Shown: in pieces, positions 1 to 14,635 of the stretch
Layout of the letters: every line of letters starts with the position of its first letter
How positions within the stretch are numbered: position 1 is the first letter of the stretch
NCBI GenBank assembly: GCA_920105625.2
Contig: OV050031.1
Coordinates: 80,423,995 to 80,487,994 of the forward strand
Direction: 5' to 3'
DNA: 64,000 nt
DNA from: Clusia tigrina
Taxonomy: Eukaryota > Arthropoda > Insecta > Diptera > Clusiidae
The notes under the pieces: generated by a model
What the model saw: the letters and a program-made list of their open reading frames with translations, nothing else
Databases searched by the model: none
What the model was told of the DNA's origin: nothing
Program-made: the position numbers and the translations under genes

Positions 1-3000
1 GGCAGTGACTGAGACTCCTACAGAGACGCTGACACAGCCTGCGACGCCAACTGAGACGCCGATTGAGGCAGGTAGGGGTAGATATAGGCATAGAGAAGGC
101 AGGAGACCCACCAATCGACAGCGGCAAAGACTGAGACGCCAACTGAGATGCCGACTGAGGTAGAGAGGGGTAGACATAGGCATAGAGAAGGCAGCAGACC
201 CCCCAAGCGACAGCGGCAACAAATAAGACGCCTACAGAGCCGCTGACAGAGGCTGCGACGCCGACTGAGCTGCCGACTGAGGCAGATAGTGGTAGATATA
301 GGCATACAGAAGGCAGCAGACACCCCAATCGACAACAGCAGCGACTGAGACGCCTGCAGAGACGCTGACAGAAGCTGCGACGCCGACTAAGGCAGATATG
401 GGTAGATATAGACGTAGTGAAAGCAGCAGACCCCCCAATCGACAGCGGCAGCGACTGAGACGCCTACAGAGACGCTGACGGAGGCTGCGACGCCGACTGA
501 GACGCCGACTGAGGCAGATAGGGGCAGATATAGGCATAGAGAAGGCAGCAGACCCCTCAATCGACAGCGGCAGCGACTGAGACGCCTACAGAGACGCTGA
601 CAGAGGGTGCGACGCTGACTGAGAAGCTGACTGAGGCATATAGGGATAGATATAGGCATAGAGAAGGCAGAAGACCCCCCAATCGACAGCGGCAGCGACT
701 GAGACGCCTACAGAGACGCTCACAGAGGCTGCGACGCTGACAGAGGTTGCGACGCCGACTGAGACGCCGACTGAGGCAGAGATGGCTAGACATAGGCATA
801 GAGAAGGCAGCAGACAACCCAATCGACAGCGGCAACAACTAGGACGCCAACAAAGACGCTAATAGAGGCTGCGACGCCGACTGAGTTGCCGACAGAGGCA
901 GATAGGGTTAGATATAGGCATACAGAAGGCAGCAGACCCCCCAATCGACAGCGGCAGCGACTCAGACGCCTACAGAGACGCTGACAGAGGCTGCGACGCC
1001 GACTGAGGCAGATATGGGTAGATATAGACGTAGTGAAAGCAGCAGACCCCCCAGTGGACAGCTGCAGCGACTGAGACAGCTACAGAGACGCTGACAGAGG
1101 CTGCGAAGCCGACTGAGGCAGATAGGGCAAGAGATAGGCATAGAGAAGAAAGCAGACCCCCCAATCGACAGCGGCAACAACTGAGACGCCTACAGAGACG
1201 CTGATAGAGGCTGCGACGCCGACCGAGTTGCCGACTGAGGCAGATAGGGGTAGATATAGGCATAGAGAAGGCAGAAGGCCCCCCAATCGACAGCGGCAGC
1301 GACTGAGACGCCTACAGAGACGCTCACAGAGGCTGCGACGCTGACAGAGGCTGCGACGCCGACTGAGACGCCGACTGAGGCAGATATGTTTAGACATAGG
1401 CATAGAGAAGGCAGCAGACAACCCAATCGACAGCGGCAACAACTAGGACGCCAACAAAGACGCTGATAGAGGCTGCGACGCCGACTGAGATGCCGACTGA
1501 GGCAGATAGAGGTAAATATAGGCATAGAGAAGGCAGCAGACCCCCCAATCGACAGCGGCAGCGACTGAGCCGCCTACAGAGACGCTGACAGACGCTGCGA
1601 CGCCGACTGAGAACCCGACTGAGGCAGAGAGCGGTAGATATTGGCATAGAGATGGCAGCAGACCCCCCCCCCCAATCGACAGCGGCAGCGACTGAGACGC
1701 TTACAGAGACGCTGACAGAGGCTGCGACGCCGACTGAGGCAGATAGGGGTAGATATAGGCATAGAGAAGGCAGCAGACCCCCCAATCGACAGCGCCAGCG
1801 ACTGAGACGCCTACAGAGACGCTAACAGAGGCTGCGATGCTGACAGATACTGCGACGCCGACTGAGATTCCGGCTGAGGCAGAGATGGGTAGACATAGGC
1901 ATAGAGAAGGCAGCAGACAACCCAATCGACCGCGGCAACAAATGAGACGCCTACAGAGACGCTGACAGAGGCTGCACCCGCCGACTGAGATGCCGACTGA
2001 GGCAGGTAGGGGTAGATATAGGCATAGAGAAGGCAGCAGACCCCCCCCCAATCGACAGCGGCCGCGACTGAGACGCCTACATAGACGCTGACAATGGTTG
2101 CGATGCCGACTGAGACGCCGACTGAGACAGATAGGGGTAGATATAGGCATAGAGAAGGCATCAGACCCCCAATCGACAGCGGCAGCGACTGAGACGCATT
2201 CAGAGACGCTGACAGAGGCTACGACGCCGACTGAGACGCCGACTGAGGCAGATAAGGGTAGATATTGGCATAGAGAAGGCAGCAGAACCCCCCAACCGAC
2301 AGCAGCAGCGACTCAGACGCCTACAGAGACGCTGACAGAGGCTGCGACGCCGACTGAGACGCCGACTGAGGCAGATAGGGGTAGATATAGGCATAGAGAA
2401 GGCAGCAGACCCCCAATCGACAGCGGCAGCGACTGAGACGCCTACAGAGACGCTGACAGAGGCTGCGACGCCGACTGAGGCAGAGAGGGTTACACATAGG
2501 CATTGAGAAGAGAGCAGACCCCCCCAATCGACAGCGGCAACGACTGAGACGCCTACAGAGACGCTGACAGAGGCTGCGACGCCGACTGAGACGCCGACTG
2601 AGGCAGATAGGGGTAGATATAGGCATAGAGAAGGCAGCAGACCCCCAATCGACAGCTGCAGCGACTGAGACGCCTACAGAGACGCTGACAGAGGCTGCGA
2701 CGCCGACTGAGACGCCGACTGAGGCAGATAGGGGTAGATATAGGCATAGAGAAGGCAGCAGACCCCCAATCGACAGCGGCAGCGATTGAGACGCCTACAG
2801 AGACGCTGACAGAGGCTGCGATGCCGACTGAGGCAGAGAGGGTTACACATAGGCATTGAGAAGGCAGCAGACCCCCAATCGACAGCGGCAGCGACTGAGA
2901 CGCCTACAGAGACGCTGACAGAGGCTGCGACGCCGACTGAGGCAGAGAGGGTTACACATAGGCATTGAGAAGAGAGCAGACCCCCCAATCGACAGCGGCA

Positions 3001-4260
3001 ACGACTGAGACGCCTACAGGGACGCTGATAGATGCTGCGACGTCGCCTGAGACGCTGACAGAGACTGCGACGCCGACTGAGACAGATAGGGGTAGATATA
3101 GGCATAGAGAAGTCAGCAGATCCCCCAATCGACAGCGGCAGCGACTGAGACGCATTCAGAGAGGCTGACAGAGGCTGCGACGCCGACTGAGACGCCGACT
3201 GAGGCAGATAAGGGTAGATATAGGCATAGAGAAGGCAGCAGACACCCCAATCGACAGCGGCAGCGACTGAGACGCATTCAGAGAGGCTGACAGAGGCTGC
3301 GACGCCGACTGAGACGCCGACTGAGGCAGATAAGGGTAGATATAGGCATAGAGAAGGCAGCAGACACCCCAATCGACAGCGGCAGCGACTGAGAGGCCTA
3401 CAGGGACGCTGACAGAGGCTGCGACGCCGACTGAGACGCCGACAGAGGCAGAGAGGAGTAGATATAGGCATAGAGAAGGCAGCAGTCCCCACAATCGACA
3501 GCGGCAACGACTGAAACGCCTACAGAGACGCTGACAGAAGCTGCGAGGCCGCCTGAGGCGCCGACTGAGACGCCGACTGAGACGCCGACTGAGGCAGATA
3601 GGGGTACATATATATGCATAGAGAAGGCAGCAGACCCCCCAATCGACAGCGGCAGCGACTGAGACGCTTACAGAAACGCTGACAGAGGCTGCGACGCCGA
3701 CTATGGCAGAGATGGTTAGGCATAGGCATAGAGAAGGCAGCAGACAACCCAATCGACAGCGGCTACAACTGGGACGCATACAGAGACGCTGATAGAGGCT
3801 GGGACGCCGACTGAGATGCCGACTGAGGCAGATAAGGGTAGATATAGGCATAGAGAAGGCATCAGACCCCCCAATCGACAGCGGCAGCGATTGAGACGCC
3901 TACAGAGACCCTGACAGAGGCTGTGAAGCCGACTGTGACGCCGAGTGAGGCGCGTAGGGGTAGATATAGGCATAGAGAAAGCAGCAGACCCTCCAATCGA
4001 CAGCGGCAACAACTGAGACGCCTACAGAGACGCTGACAGAGGCTGCGATGCTGACAGATGCTGCGACGCCGACTGAGACACCGGCTGAGGCAGAGAGGGG
4101 TAGATATTGGCCTAGAGAATGCAGCAGACCCCCCAATCGACGGCGGCAGCGACTAAGACGTATACAAAGACGCTGACAGAGGATGCGACGCCGACTGAGA
4201 TGCCGACTGAGGCAGGTAGGGGTAGATATAGGCATAGAGAAGGCAGCAGACCCACCAATC
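1..4260 (-). repeat. Left end of array, no mirror partner in window
   Basis: Satellite monomers only. I could not find a collinear mirror partner in the right block; its partner may lie beyond 64,000 or be absent. Two places look freshly homogenised. About 2,300-2,830 holds consecutive near-consensus 121-122 bp monomers with two 12-mers each. At 3,124-3,367 there are two almost identical 122-bp units, both with the variant GCATTCAGAGAGGCTGAC. An 11-C run sits at 1,663-1,673 and a 9-C run at 2,041-2,049. Confidence 0.8.
3545..3592 (-). repeat. Four-copy 12-bp subrepeat inside one monomer
   Basis: Four consecutive 12-mers of the GACGCCGACTGA type (the first two degenerate) precede GGCAGATA, where the commonest monomer has two. 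This shows that monomer length changes by whole 12-bp steps. Confidence 0.9.
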
Positions 4261-7200
4261 GACAGCTGCAGCGACTGAGACGCCTACAGAGACGCTGACA
4301 GATGCTGTGACGCTGACTGAGGCAGAGACGGGTAGACATAGGCATAGAGAAGGCAGCAGACACCTCAATCGACAGCGGCAACAAATGAGACGCCTACAGA
4401 GACGCTGACAGAGGCTGCGACGCCGACTGAGATGCCGACTGAGGCAGGTAGGGGTAGATATAGGCATAGAGAAGGCAGCAGACCCACCAATCGACAGCTG
4501 CAGCGACTGAGACGCCTACAGAGAGACTGACAGAGGCTGCGAAGCCGACTGTGACGCCGACTGAGGCGCGTAGTAGTAGATATAGGCATAGAGAAGGCAG
4601 CAGACCTACCAATGGACAGCGGCAGCGACTGACACGCCTACAGAGACGCTGACAGAGGCTGCGACGCCGACTGAGACGCCGACTGAGGCAGATAGGGGTA
4701 GATATATTCATAGAGAAAGCAGCAAACCCCTCAATCGACAGCGGCAGCGACTGAGACGCCAACAGAGACGCTGACAGAGGCTACGACGCCCACTGCGACT
4801 CCGACTGAGGCAGATAGGGCTAGATATGGGCATAGAGAATGCAGCAGACCCCCAATCGACAGCGGCAGCTACTGAGACGCCTACAGAGACGCTGAGAGAG
4901 GCTGCGACGCCGACTGATGCGGACAGGGGTAGATATAGCCATAGAGAAGGCAGCAGACCCCCAATCGACAGCGGCAGCGACTGAGATGCCTACAGAGACG
5001 CTGACAAAAGCTGCGACGCTAACTGAGACGCCGACTGAGGCAGGTAGGGGTACATATAGGCATAGAGAAGGCAGCAGACCCCCCAATCGACAGCGGCAGC
5101 GACTGAGACACCTACAGAGACGCTGACAGAGGCTGCGACGCCGACTGAGGCAGATAGGGGTAAACATTGGCATAGAGAAGGCAGCAGACCCCCCCAATCA
5201 ACAGCGGCAGCGACTGAGACGCCTACAGAGCCGCTGACAGAGGCTGCGGCGCCATCTGAGACACCGTCTGAGGCAGAGAGGGGTAGATACAGGTATAGAG
5301 AAGGCAGCAGAAACTCTCCCAATCGACAGCGGCAGGCACTGAGACGCCTACAGAGACGCTGAGAGAGGCTGCGACGCCGACTGATGCGGATAGGGGTAGA
5401 TATAGACATAGAGAAGGCATCAAAACCCCCCAATCGACAACGGCAGCGACTGAGATGCATACAGAGACGCTGACAAGAGGCTGCGACGCCGACAGAGGCT
5501 GCGACGCCGACTGAGGCAGAGAGGGTTAGACATAGGCGTCGAGAAGGCAGCAGACAACCCAATCGAGAGCGGCAACAACTGAGACCCATACAGAGATGCG
5601 GATAGAGGCTGCGAAGCCGACTGAGATGCCGACTGAGGCAAGTAGGGGTAGATATAGGCATAGAGAAGGCAGCAGACCCACCAATCGACAGCTGCAGCGA
5701 CTGAGACGCCTACAGAGAGACTGACAGAGGCTGCGAAGCCGACTGTGACGCCGACTGAGGCGCGTAGGGGTAGATATAGGCATAGAGAAGGCAGCAGACC
5801 TACCAATGGACAGCGGCAGCGACTGACACGCCTACAGAGACGCTGACAGAGGCTGCGAAGATGACTGTGGCGCCGACTGAGGCAGATAGGGGAAGAGATA
5901 GGCATAGAGAAGTCAGCAGACCCCCCAATCAACAGCGGCAGCGACAGAGACGCCTACAAAGACGCTGACATAGGCTGCGACGCCGACTGAGGCAGATAGG
6001 GGTAGATATATTCATAGAGAAAGCAGCAAACCCCTCAATCGACAGCGGCAGCGACTGAGACGCCTACAGAGACGCTGACAGAGGCTGCGACGCCCACTGC
6101 GACTCCGACTGAGGCAGATAGGGGTAGATATGGGCATAGAGAATGCAGCAGACACCCCAATCGACAGCGGCAGATACTGAGACGCCTACAGAGACGCTGA
6201 GAGAGGCTGCGACGCCGACTGATGCGGACAGGGGTAGATATAGCCTTAGAGAAGGCAGCAGACCCCCCAATCGACAGCGGCAGCGACTGAGATGCCTACA
6301 GAGACGCTGACAAAAGCTGCGACGCTAACTGAGACGCCGACTGAGGCAGATAGGGGTAGATATAGGCATAGAGAAGGCAGCAGACCCCCCAATCGACAGC
6401 GGCAGCGACTGAGATACCTACAGAGACGCTGACAGAGGCTGCGACGCCGACTGAGGCAGATAGGGGTAAACATTGGCATAGAGAAGGCAGCAGACCCCCC
6501 CAATCAACAGCGGCAGCGACTGAGACGCCTCCAGAGATGCTGACAGAGGCTGCGAAGCCGACTAAGACGCCGACTGAGGTAGAGAGGGGTAGACATAGGA
6601 ATAGAATAGGCAACAGACCCCCAATCGACAGCGGCAACAACTGAGACGCCTACAGAGATGCTGACAGAGGCTGCGACGCAGACTGAGATGCCGACTGAAA
6701 CAGGTAGGAGTAGATATAGGCATAGAGAAGGCAGCAGACCCCTCAATCGACCGCAGCAGTGACTGAGACGCCTACAGAGCCGCTGACAGAGGCTGCGGCG
6801 CCGTCTGAAACACCGTCTGAGGCAGAGAGGGGTAGATACAGGTATAGAGAAGGCAGCAGAAACTCTCCCAATCGACAGCGGCAGGCACTGAGACGCCTAC
6901 AGAGACGCTGAGAGAGGCTGCGACGCCGACTGATGCGGATAGGGGTAGATATAGACATAGAGAAGGCAGCAAACCCCCCAATCGACAACGGCAGCGACTG
7001 AGATGCATACAGAGACGCTGACAAGAGGCTGCGACGCCGACAGAGGCTGCGACGCCCACTGAGTGTCCGACTGAGGCAGATAACGGTAGATATAGGCATA
7101 CAGAAGGCAGCAGACCCCCCAATCGACAGCGGCAACAAATGAGACGCCTACAGAGACGCTGACAGAAGCTGCGACGCCGACTGAGATGCCGACTGAGGCA

Positions 7201-7872
7201 GGTAAGGGTAGATATAGGCATAGAGAAGGCAGCAGACCCACCAATCGACAGCGGCAGCGACTGAGACGCCTACAGAGAGACTGACAGAGGCTGCGAAGCC
7301 GACTGTGACGCCGACTGAGGGTAGATATAGGCATAGAGAAGGCATCAGACCCACCAATGGACAGCGGCAGCGACTGACACGCCTACAGAGACGCTGACAG
7401 AGGCTGCGAAGACGACTGTGGCGCCGAGTGAGGCAGATAGGGGAAGAGATAGGCATAGAGAAGTCAGCAGACCTCCCAATCAACAGCGGCAGCGACTGAG
7501 ATGCCTACAAAGACGCTGACATAGGCTGCGACGCCGACTGATACGCCGACTGAGGCAGATAGGGGTAGATATAGGCATAGAGAAAGCAGCAAACCCCTCA
7601 ATCGACAGCGGCAGCGACTGAGACGCCTACAGAGACGCTGACAGAGGCTGCGACGCCCACTGCGACGCCGACTGAGGCAGATAGGGGTAGATATGGGCAT
7701 AGAGAATGCAGCAGACCCCCCAATCGACAGCGGCAGCGACTGAGACGCCTACAGAGACGCTGACAGAGGCTGCGACGCCGACTGAGATGCCGACTGAGGC
7801 AGATAACGGTAGGTATAGGCATACAGAAGGCAGCAGACCCCCCAATCGACAGCGGCAGCGACTGAGACGCAT

Positions 7873-8930
7873 TCAGATACGCTGACAGAGGCTGCGAAGC
7901 CGACTGTTACGCCGACTGAGGCGCGTAGTAGTAGATATAGGAATAGAGAAGGCAGCAGACCCCCAATCGACAGCGGCAACAACTGAGACGCCTACAGAGT
8001 TGCTGACAGAGGCTGCGACGCAGACTGAGATGCCGTGTGAAACAGGTAGGGGTAGATATAGGCATAGAGAAGGCAGCAGACCCCTCCATCGACAGCAGCA
8101 GTGACTGAGACGCCTACAGAGCCGCTGACAGAGGCTGCGGCGCCGTCTGAGACACCGACTGAGGCAGAGAGGGGTAGATACAGGCATAGAGAAGGCAGCA
8201 GAAACCCCCCCAATTGACAGCGGCAGGTACTGAGACGCCTACAGAGACGCTGAGAGAGGCTGCGACGCCGACAGAGGCTGCGACGGCCACTGAGTGTCCG
8301 ACTGAGGCAGATAGGGGTAGATATTGGCATAGAGAAGGCAGCAGACCCACCAATCGACAGCGGCAGCGACTGAGACCCATACAGAGACGCTGACAGAGGC
8401 TGCGACGCCGACTGAGACGCCGACTGAGGCAGAGAAGGGTAGATATAGGCGTAAAGAAGGCAGCAGACCCCCCAATCGAGAGCGGCAGCGACTGAAACGC
8501 CTACAGAGACGCTGACAATGGCTGCGATGCCGACTGAGATGCCGACTGAGGCAGATAGGGGTAGATATTGGCATAGAGAAGGCAGCAGACCCACCAATCG
8601 ACAGCGGCAGCGACTGAGACACCTACAGAGACGCTGACAGAGGCTGCGAAGCCGACTGTTACGCCGACTGAGGCGCGTAGTAGTAGATATAGGAATAGAG
8701 AAGGCAGCAGACCCCCAATCGACAGCGGCAACAACTGAGACGCCTACAGAGATGCTGACAGAGGCTGCGCCGCAGACTGAGATGCCGACTGAAACAGTTA
8801 GGGGTAGATATAGGCATAGAGAAGGCAGCAGACCCTTCCATCGACAGCAGCAGTGACTGAGACGCCTACAGAGCCGCTGACAGAGGCTGCGACGCCGACT
8901 GAGGCAGATAGGGGTATATATTGACATAGA
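7873..8930 (-). repeat. Local duplication in the left arm (752-bp spacing)
   Basis: Similar monomer groups start at 8,089 and 8,841 (read leftwards, 752 bp apart), both with CCATCGACAGCAGCAGTGAC nearby. The mirror right-arm groups at 49,168 and 50,013 are spaced 845 bp. The duplication is therefore shared by the arms and older than their separation, while its spacing has since changed by about 93 bp. Confidence 0.7.
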
Positions 8931-11146
8931 GAATGCCGCAGACCCCCCAATCGACGGCGTCAGCGACTGAGACGCCTAGAGAGACACTGACAGAGGCTGC
9001 GACGCTGACAGATGCTGCGACGCCGAATGAGACGCCGACTGAGGCAGAGAGGGGTAGACATAGGCATAGATAAGGCAGCAGACACCCCAATCGACAGCGG
9101 CAACAAATGATACGCCTACAGAGACGCTGACAGAGGCTGCGACGCCGACTGAGATGCCGACTGAGGCAGGTAGGGGTAGATACAGGCATAGAGAAGGCAG
9201 CAGACACCCCCCCCCCAATCGACGGCGGCAGCGACTGAGACGCCTACATAGACTCTGACAATGGCTGCGATGCCGACTGAGACGCCGACTGAGACGCTGA
9301 CTGAGACGCCGACAGAGGTTGCGAAGCCGACTGTGACGCCGACTAAGGCGCGTAGTAGTAGATATAGGAATATAGAAGGCAGCAGACCCACCAATCGACA
9401 GCGGCAGCGACTGAGACGCACTCAGAGACGCTGACAGAGGCTGCGACGCCGACAGAGGCTGCGACGCCGACTGAGGCAGAGAGGGTTAGACATAGGCGTA
9501 GAGAAGGCAGCAGACCCCCCAATCGACAGCGGCAGCTACTGAGACGCCTACAGAGACGCTGATAGAGGCTGCGACGCCGACTGAGTTGCCGACTGAGGCA
9601 GATAGGGGTAGATATAGGCATACAGAAGGCAGCAGACCCCCCAATCGACGGCGGCAGCGACTGAGACGCCTACAGAGACGCTGACAGATGTTGTGACGCC
9701 GACTGAGGCGCCGACTGAGGCAGATAGGGGAAGAGATAGGCATAGAGAAGTCAGCAGACCCCCCAATCAACAGCGGCAGCGACTGAGACGCCTACAAAGA
9801 CGCTGACATAGGCTGCGACGCCGACTGAGGCAGATAGGGGTAGATATAGGCATAGAGAAAGCAGCAAACCCCTCAATCGACAGCGGCAGCGACTGAGACG
9901 CCTACAGAGATGCTGACATAGGCTTCGATGCCTACTGCGACGCCGACTGAGGCAGATAGGGGTAGATATAGGCATAGAGAATGCAGCAGACCCCCCAATC
10001 GACAGCGGCAGCTACTGAGACGCCTACAGAGACGCTGAGAGGGGCTGCGACGCCGACTGATGCGGATAGGGGTAGATATAGCCATAGAGAAGGCAGCAGA
10101 CCCCCCAATCGACAGCGGCAGCGACTGAGATGCCTACAGATACGCTGACAAGAGGCTGCGACGCCGACTGAAACGCCGACTGAGGCAGATAGGGGTAGAT
10201 ATAGGTATAGAGAAGGCAGCAGACCCCCCAATCGACAGTAGCAGCGACTGAGACGCCTACAGAGATGCTGACAGAGGCTGCGAAGCTGACATAGACTGCG
10301 ACGGCGACAGAGTTGCCGACTGAGGAATATAGGGGGAGATATAGCCATACAGAAGGCAGCAGACCCCCCAATCGACAGCGACAGCGACTGAGACGCATAC
10401 AGAGACGCTGACAGAGGCTGCGACGCCGACTGAGGCAGATAGGGGTAGATATTGGCATAGAGATTGCAGCAGACCCCCCAATCTACGGCGGCAGCGACTG
10501 AGACGCCTACAGAGACGCTGAGAGAGGCTGCGACACCGACTGATGCGGATAGGGGTAGATATAGCCATAGAGAAGGCAGCAGACCCCCCAATCGACAGCG
10601 GCAGCGACTGAGATGCCTGCAGAGACGCTGACAAGAGGCTGCGACGCCGACTGACACGCCAACTGAGGCAGATAGGGGTAGATATAGGCATAGAGAATTC
10701 AGCAGACCCCCCAATCGACAGTAGCAGCGACTGAGACGCCTACAGAGACGCTGACAGAGGCTGCGAAGCTGACATAGGCTGCGACGGCGACAGAGTTGCC
10801 GACTGAGGCAGATAGCGGTAGATATAGGCATACAGAAGGCACCAGACCCCCCATCGACAGCGGCAGCGACTGAGACGCCTACAGAGACGCTGACAGAGGC
10901 TGCGACGCCGACTGAGGCAGATAGGGGTAGATATTGGCTTAGAGAATGCAGCAGACCCCCAATCTACGCCGTCAGCGACTGAGACGCCTAGAGAGACGCT
11001 GACAGAGGCTGCGACGCCGACTGAGATGCCGACTGAGATGCCCACTGAGGCAGATAACGGTAGATATAGGCATACAGAAGGCAGCAGACCCCCCAATCGA
11101 CAGCGGCAGCGACTGAGACGCATTCAGATACGCTGACAGAGGCTGC

Positions 11147-11194
11147 GACGCCGACTGAGACGCCAACTGAGACGCCGACTGAGACGCCGACTGA
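11147..11194 (-). repeat. Four-copy 12-bp subrepeat inside one monomer
   Basis: Four tandem copies of GACGCCGACTGA (the second reads GACGCCAACTGA) stand directly before GGCAGATA. Its right-arm counterparts at about 43,737-43,785 and 47,047-47,095 are likewise expanded and carry the same variant, read there as CAGTTGGCGTCT. Confidence 0.88.
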
Positions 11195-14100
11195 GGCAGA
11201 TAGGGGTAGATATAGGCATAGAGAAGGCATCAGACGCACCAATCGACAGTGGCAGCGACTGAGACGCATGCAGAGACGCTGACGCCAACTGAGACGCCGA
11301 CTGAGACGCCGACTGAGGCAGAGAAGGGTAGATATAGGCGTAGAGAAGGCAGCACACCCCCCAATCGACAGCGGCAGCGACTGAGACGCCTACAGAGACG
11401 CTGACAATGGCTGCGATGCCGACTGAGATGCCGACTGAGGCAGATAGGGGTAGATATTGGCATAGAGAAGGCAGCAGACCCACCAATCGACAGCGGCAGC
11501 GACTGAAACGCCTACAGAGACGCTGACTGAGGCTGCGAAGCCGACTGTTACGCCGACTGAGGCGCGTAGTAGTAAATATAGGCATAGAGAAGGCAGCAGA
11601 CCGCTCAATCGACAGCGGCAACAACTGAGACGCCTACAGAGACGCTGATAGAGGCTGCGACGCCGACTGAGTTGCCGACTGAGGCAGATAGGGGTAGATA
11701 TAGGCATACAGAAGGCAGCAGACCCCCCAATCGACGACGGCCGCGACTGAGACACCTACAGAGACGCTGACAGAGGCTGCGACGCTGACAGAGGCTGCGA
11801 CGCCGACTGAGGCAGAGAGGGTTAGACATAGGCGTAGAGAAGGCAGCAGACAACCCAATCGAGAGCGGCAACAACTGAGACCCATACAGAGAAGCTGATA
11901 GATGCTGCGACGCCGACTGATATGCCGACTGAGGCAGATAGGGGTAGATATTGGCATAGAGAAGGCAGCAGACCCACCAATCGACAGCGGCAGCGACTGA
12001 GACGCCTACAGAGACGCTGATAGAGGCAGCGACGGCGACTGAGCTGCCGACTGAGGCAGATAGGGGTAGATATAGGCATAGAGAAGGCAGCAGACCCACC
12101 AATCGACAGCGGCAGCTACTGAGACGCCTACAGAGACGCTGAGAGGGGCTGCGACGTCGACTGATGCGGATAGGGGTAGATATAGCCATAGAGAAGGCAG
12201 CAGACCCCCCAATCGACAGCGGCAGCGACTGAGATACGTACAGAGACGCTGGCAAGAGGCTGCGACGCCGACTGAGACGCCGACTGAGGCAGATAGGGGT
12301 AGATATAGGCATAGAGAAGGCAGCAGACCCCCCCAATCGACAGTAGCAGCGACTGAGACGCCTACAGAGACGCTGACAGTGGCTGCGAAGCTGACATAGG
12401 CTGCGACGGCGACAGAGTTGCCGACTGAGGCAGATAGGGGCAGATATAGGCATACAGAAGGCAGCAGACCCCCCAATCGACAGCGGCAGCGACTGAGACG
12501 CATTCAGATACGCTGAAAGAGGCTGCGACGCCGACTGAGGCAGATAGAGGTAGATATAGGCATAGAGAAGGCATCAGACCCACCAATCAACAGTGGCAGC
12601 GACTGAGACGCATTCACAGACGCTGACAGAGGCTGCGACGCCGACTGAGACGCCGACTGAAGCAGAGAAGGGTAGATATAGGCGTAGAGAAGGCAGCAGA
12701 CCCCCCAATCGACAGCGGCAGCGACTGACAGAGACGCTGACAATGGCTGCGATGCCGACTGAGATGCCGACTGAGGCAGATAGGGGTAGATATTGGCATA
12801 GAGAAGGCAGCAGACCCACCAATCGACAGCGGCAGCGACTGAGACGTCTACAGAGACGCTGACAGAGGCTGCGAAGCCGACTGTTACGCCGACTGAGGTG
12901 CGTAGTAGTAGATATAGGAATAGAGAAGGCAGCAGACCCACCAATCGACAGCGGCAACAACTGAGACGCCTACAGATACGCTGATAGAGGCTGCGACGCC
13001 GACTGAGTTGCCGACTGAGGCAGATAGGGGTAGATATAGGCATACAGAAGGCAGCAGACCCCCCAATCGACGACGGCAGCGACTGAGACACCTACAGAGA
13101 CGCTGACAGAGGCTGCGAGGCCAATAGAGGCTGCGACGCCGACTGAGGCAGAGAGGGTTAGACATAGGCGTAGAGAAGTTAGCAGACAACCCAATCAAGA
13201 GCGGCAACAACTGAGACCCATACAGAGAAGCTGATAGATGCTGCGACGCCGACTGATATGCCGACTGAGGCAGTTAGGGGTAGATATTGGCATAGAGAAG
13301 GCAGCAGACCCACCAATCGACAGCGGCAGCGACTGAGTCGCTTACAGAGACGCTGACAGAGGCTGCGACGCCGACTGTGACGCCGACTGAGGCGCGTAGT
13401 AGTATTTATAGGAATAGAGAAGGCAGCAGACACACCAATCGACAGCGGCAACAACTGAGACGCCTACAGAGACGCTGATAGAAGCAGCGACGCCGACTGA
13501 GCTGCCGAATGAGACAGATAGGGGTAAATATAGGCATAGAGAAGGCAGCAGACCCACCAATCGACAGCGGCAGCGACTGAGACACCTACAGAGACGCTGA
13601 CAGAGGCTGCGACGCCGACTGAGGCAGATAGGGGTAGATATTGGCATAGAGAATGCAGTAGACCCCCCATCGACGGCGGCAGCGACTGAGACGCCTACAG
13701 AGACGCTGACAGAGGCTGCGACGCTAACAGATGCTGCGACGCCGACTGAGACGCCGACTGAGGCAGAGAGGGGTAGACATAGGCATAGAGAAGGCATCAG
13801 ACCCCCCAATCGACAGCGACAGCGACTGAGACGCATTCAGAGACGCTGACAGAGGCTGCGAAGCCGACTGTGGCGCCGACTGAGGCAGATAGGGGAAGAG
13901 ATAGGCATAGTGAAGTCAGCAGACCCCCCAATCAACAGCGGCAGCGACTGAGACGCCTACAAAGACGCTGACATAGGCTGCGACGCCGACTGAGACGCCG
14001 ACTGAGGCAGATAGGGGTAGATATAGGCATAGAGAAGGCAGCAGACCCCTCAATCGACAGCGGCTGCGACTGAGACTCCTAGATAGACTCTGACAATGGC

Positions 14101-14635
14101 TGCGATGCCGACTGAGACGCCGACTGAGGCAAATAGGGGTAGATATAGGCAAAGAGAAGGCATCAGAATCCCAATCGACAACGGCAGCCACTGAGACGCA
14201 TTCAGAGACGCTGACAGAGGCTGCGAAGCTGACAGAGGCTGCGACGGCGACAGAGTTCCCGACTGAGGCAGATAGGAGTAGATATAAGCAAAGAGAAGGC
14301 ATCAGAACCCCCAATCGACAGCGGCAGCCACTGAGACGCATTCAGAGATGCTGGCAGAGGCTGCGACGCCGACTGAGACGCCGACTGAGGCAGAGAAGGA
14401 TAGATATAGGCATAGAGAAGGCAGCAGACCCCCCAATCGACAGCGGCAGCGACTGAAACGCTTACAGAGACGCTGACAGAGGCTGCGAAGCCGACTGTGA
14501 CGCCGACAGAGGCGCGTAGTAGTAGATATAGGAATAGAGAAGGCAGCAGACCCACCAATCGACAGCGGCAACAACTGAGACGCCTACAGAGACGCTGATA
14601 GAGGCTGCGACGCCGACTGAGTTGCCGAATGAGGC

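Noticed and set aside
2098..2436. Plus-strand open frame of 112 codons rich in Thr-Glu-Thr-Pro
   Set aside because: It is the complementary reading of near-consensus monomers and appears in many places wherever no homopolymer shift intervenes.
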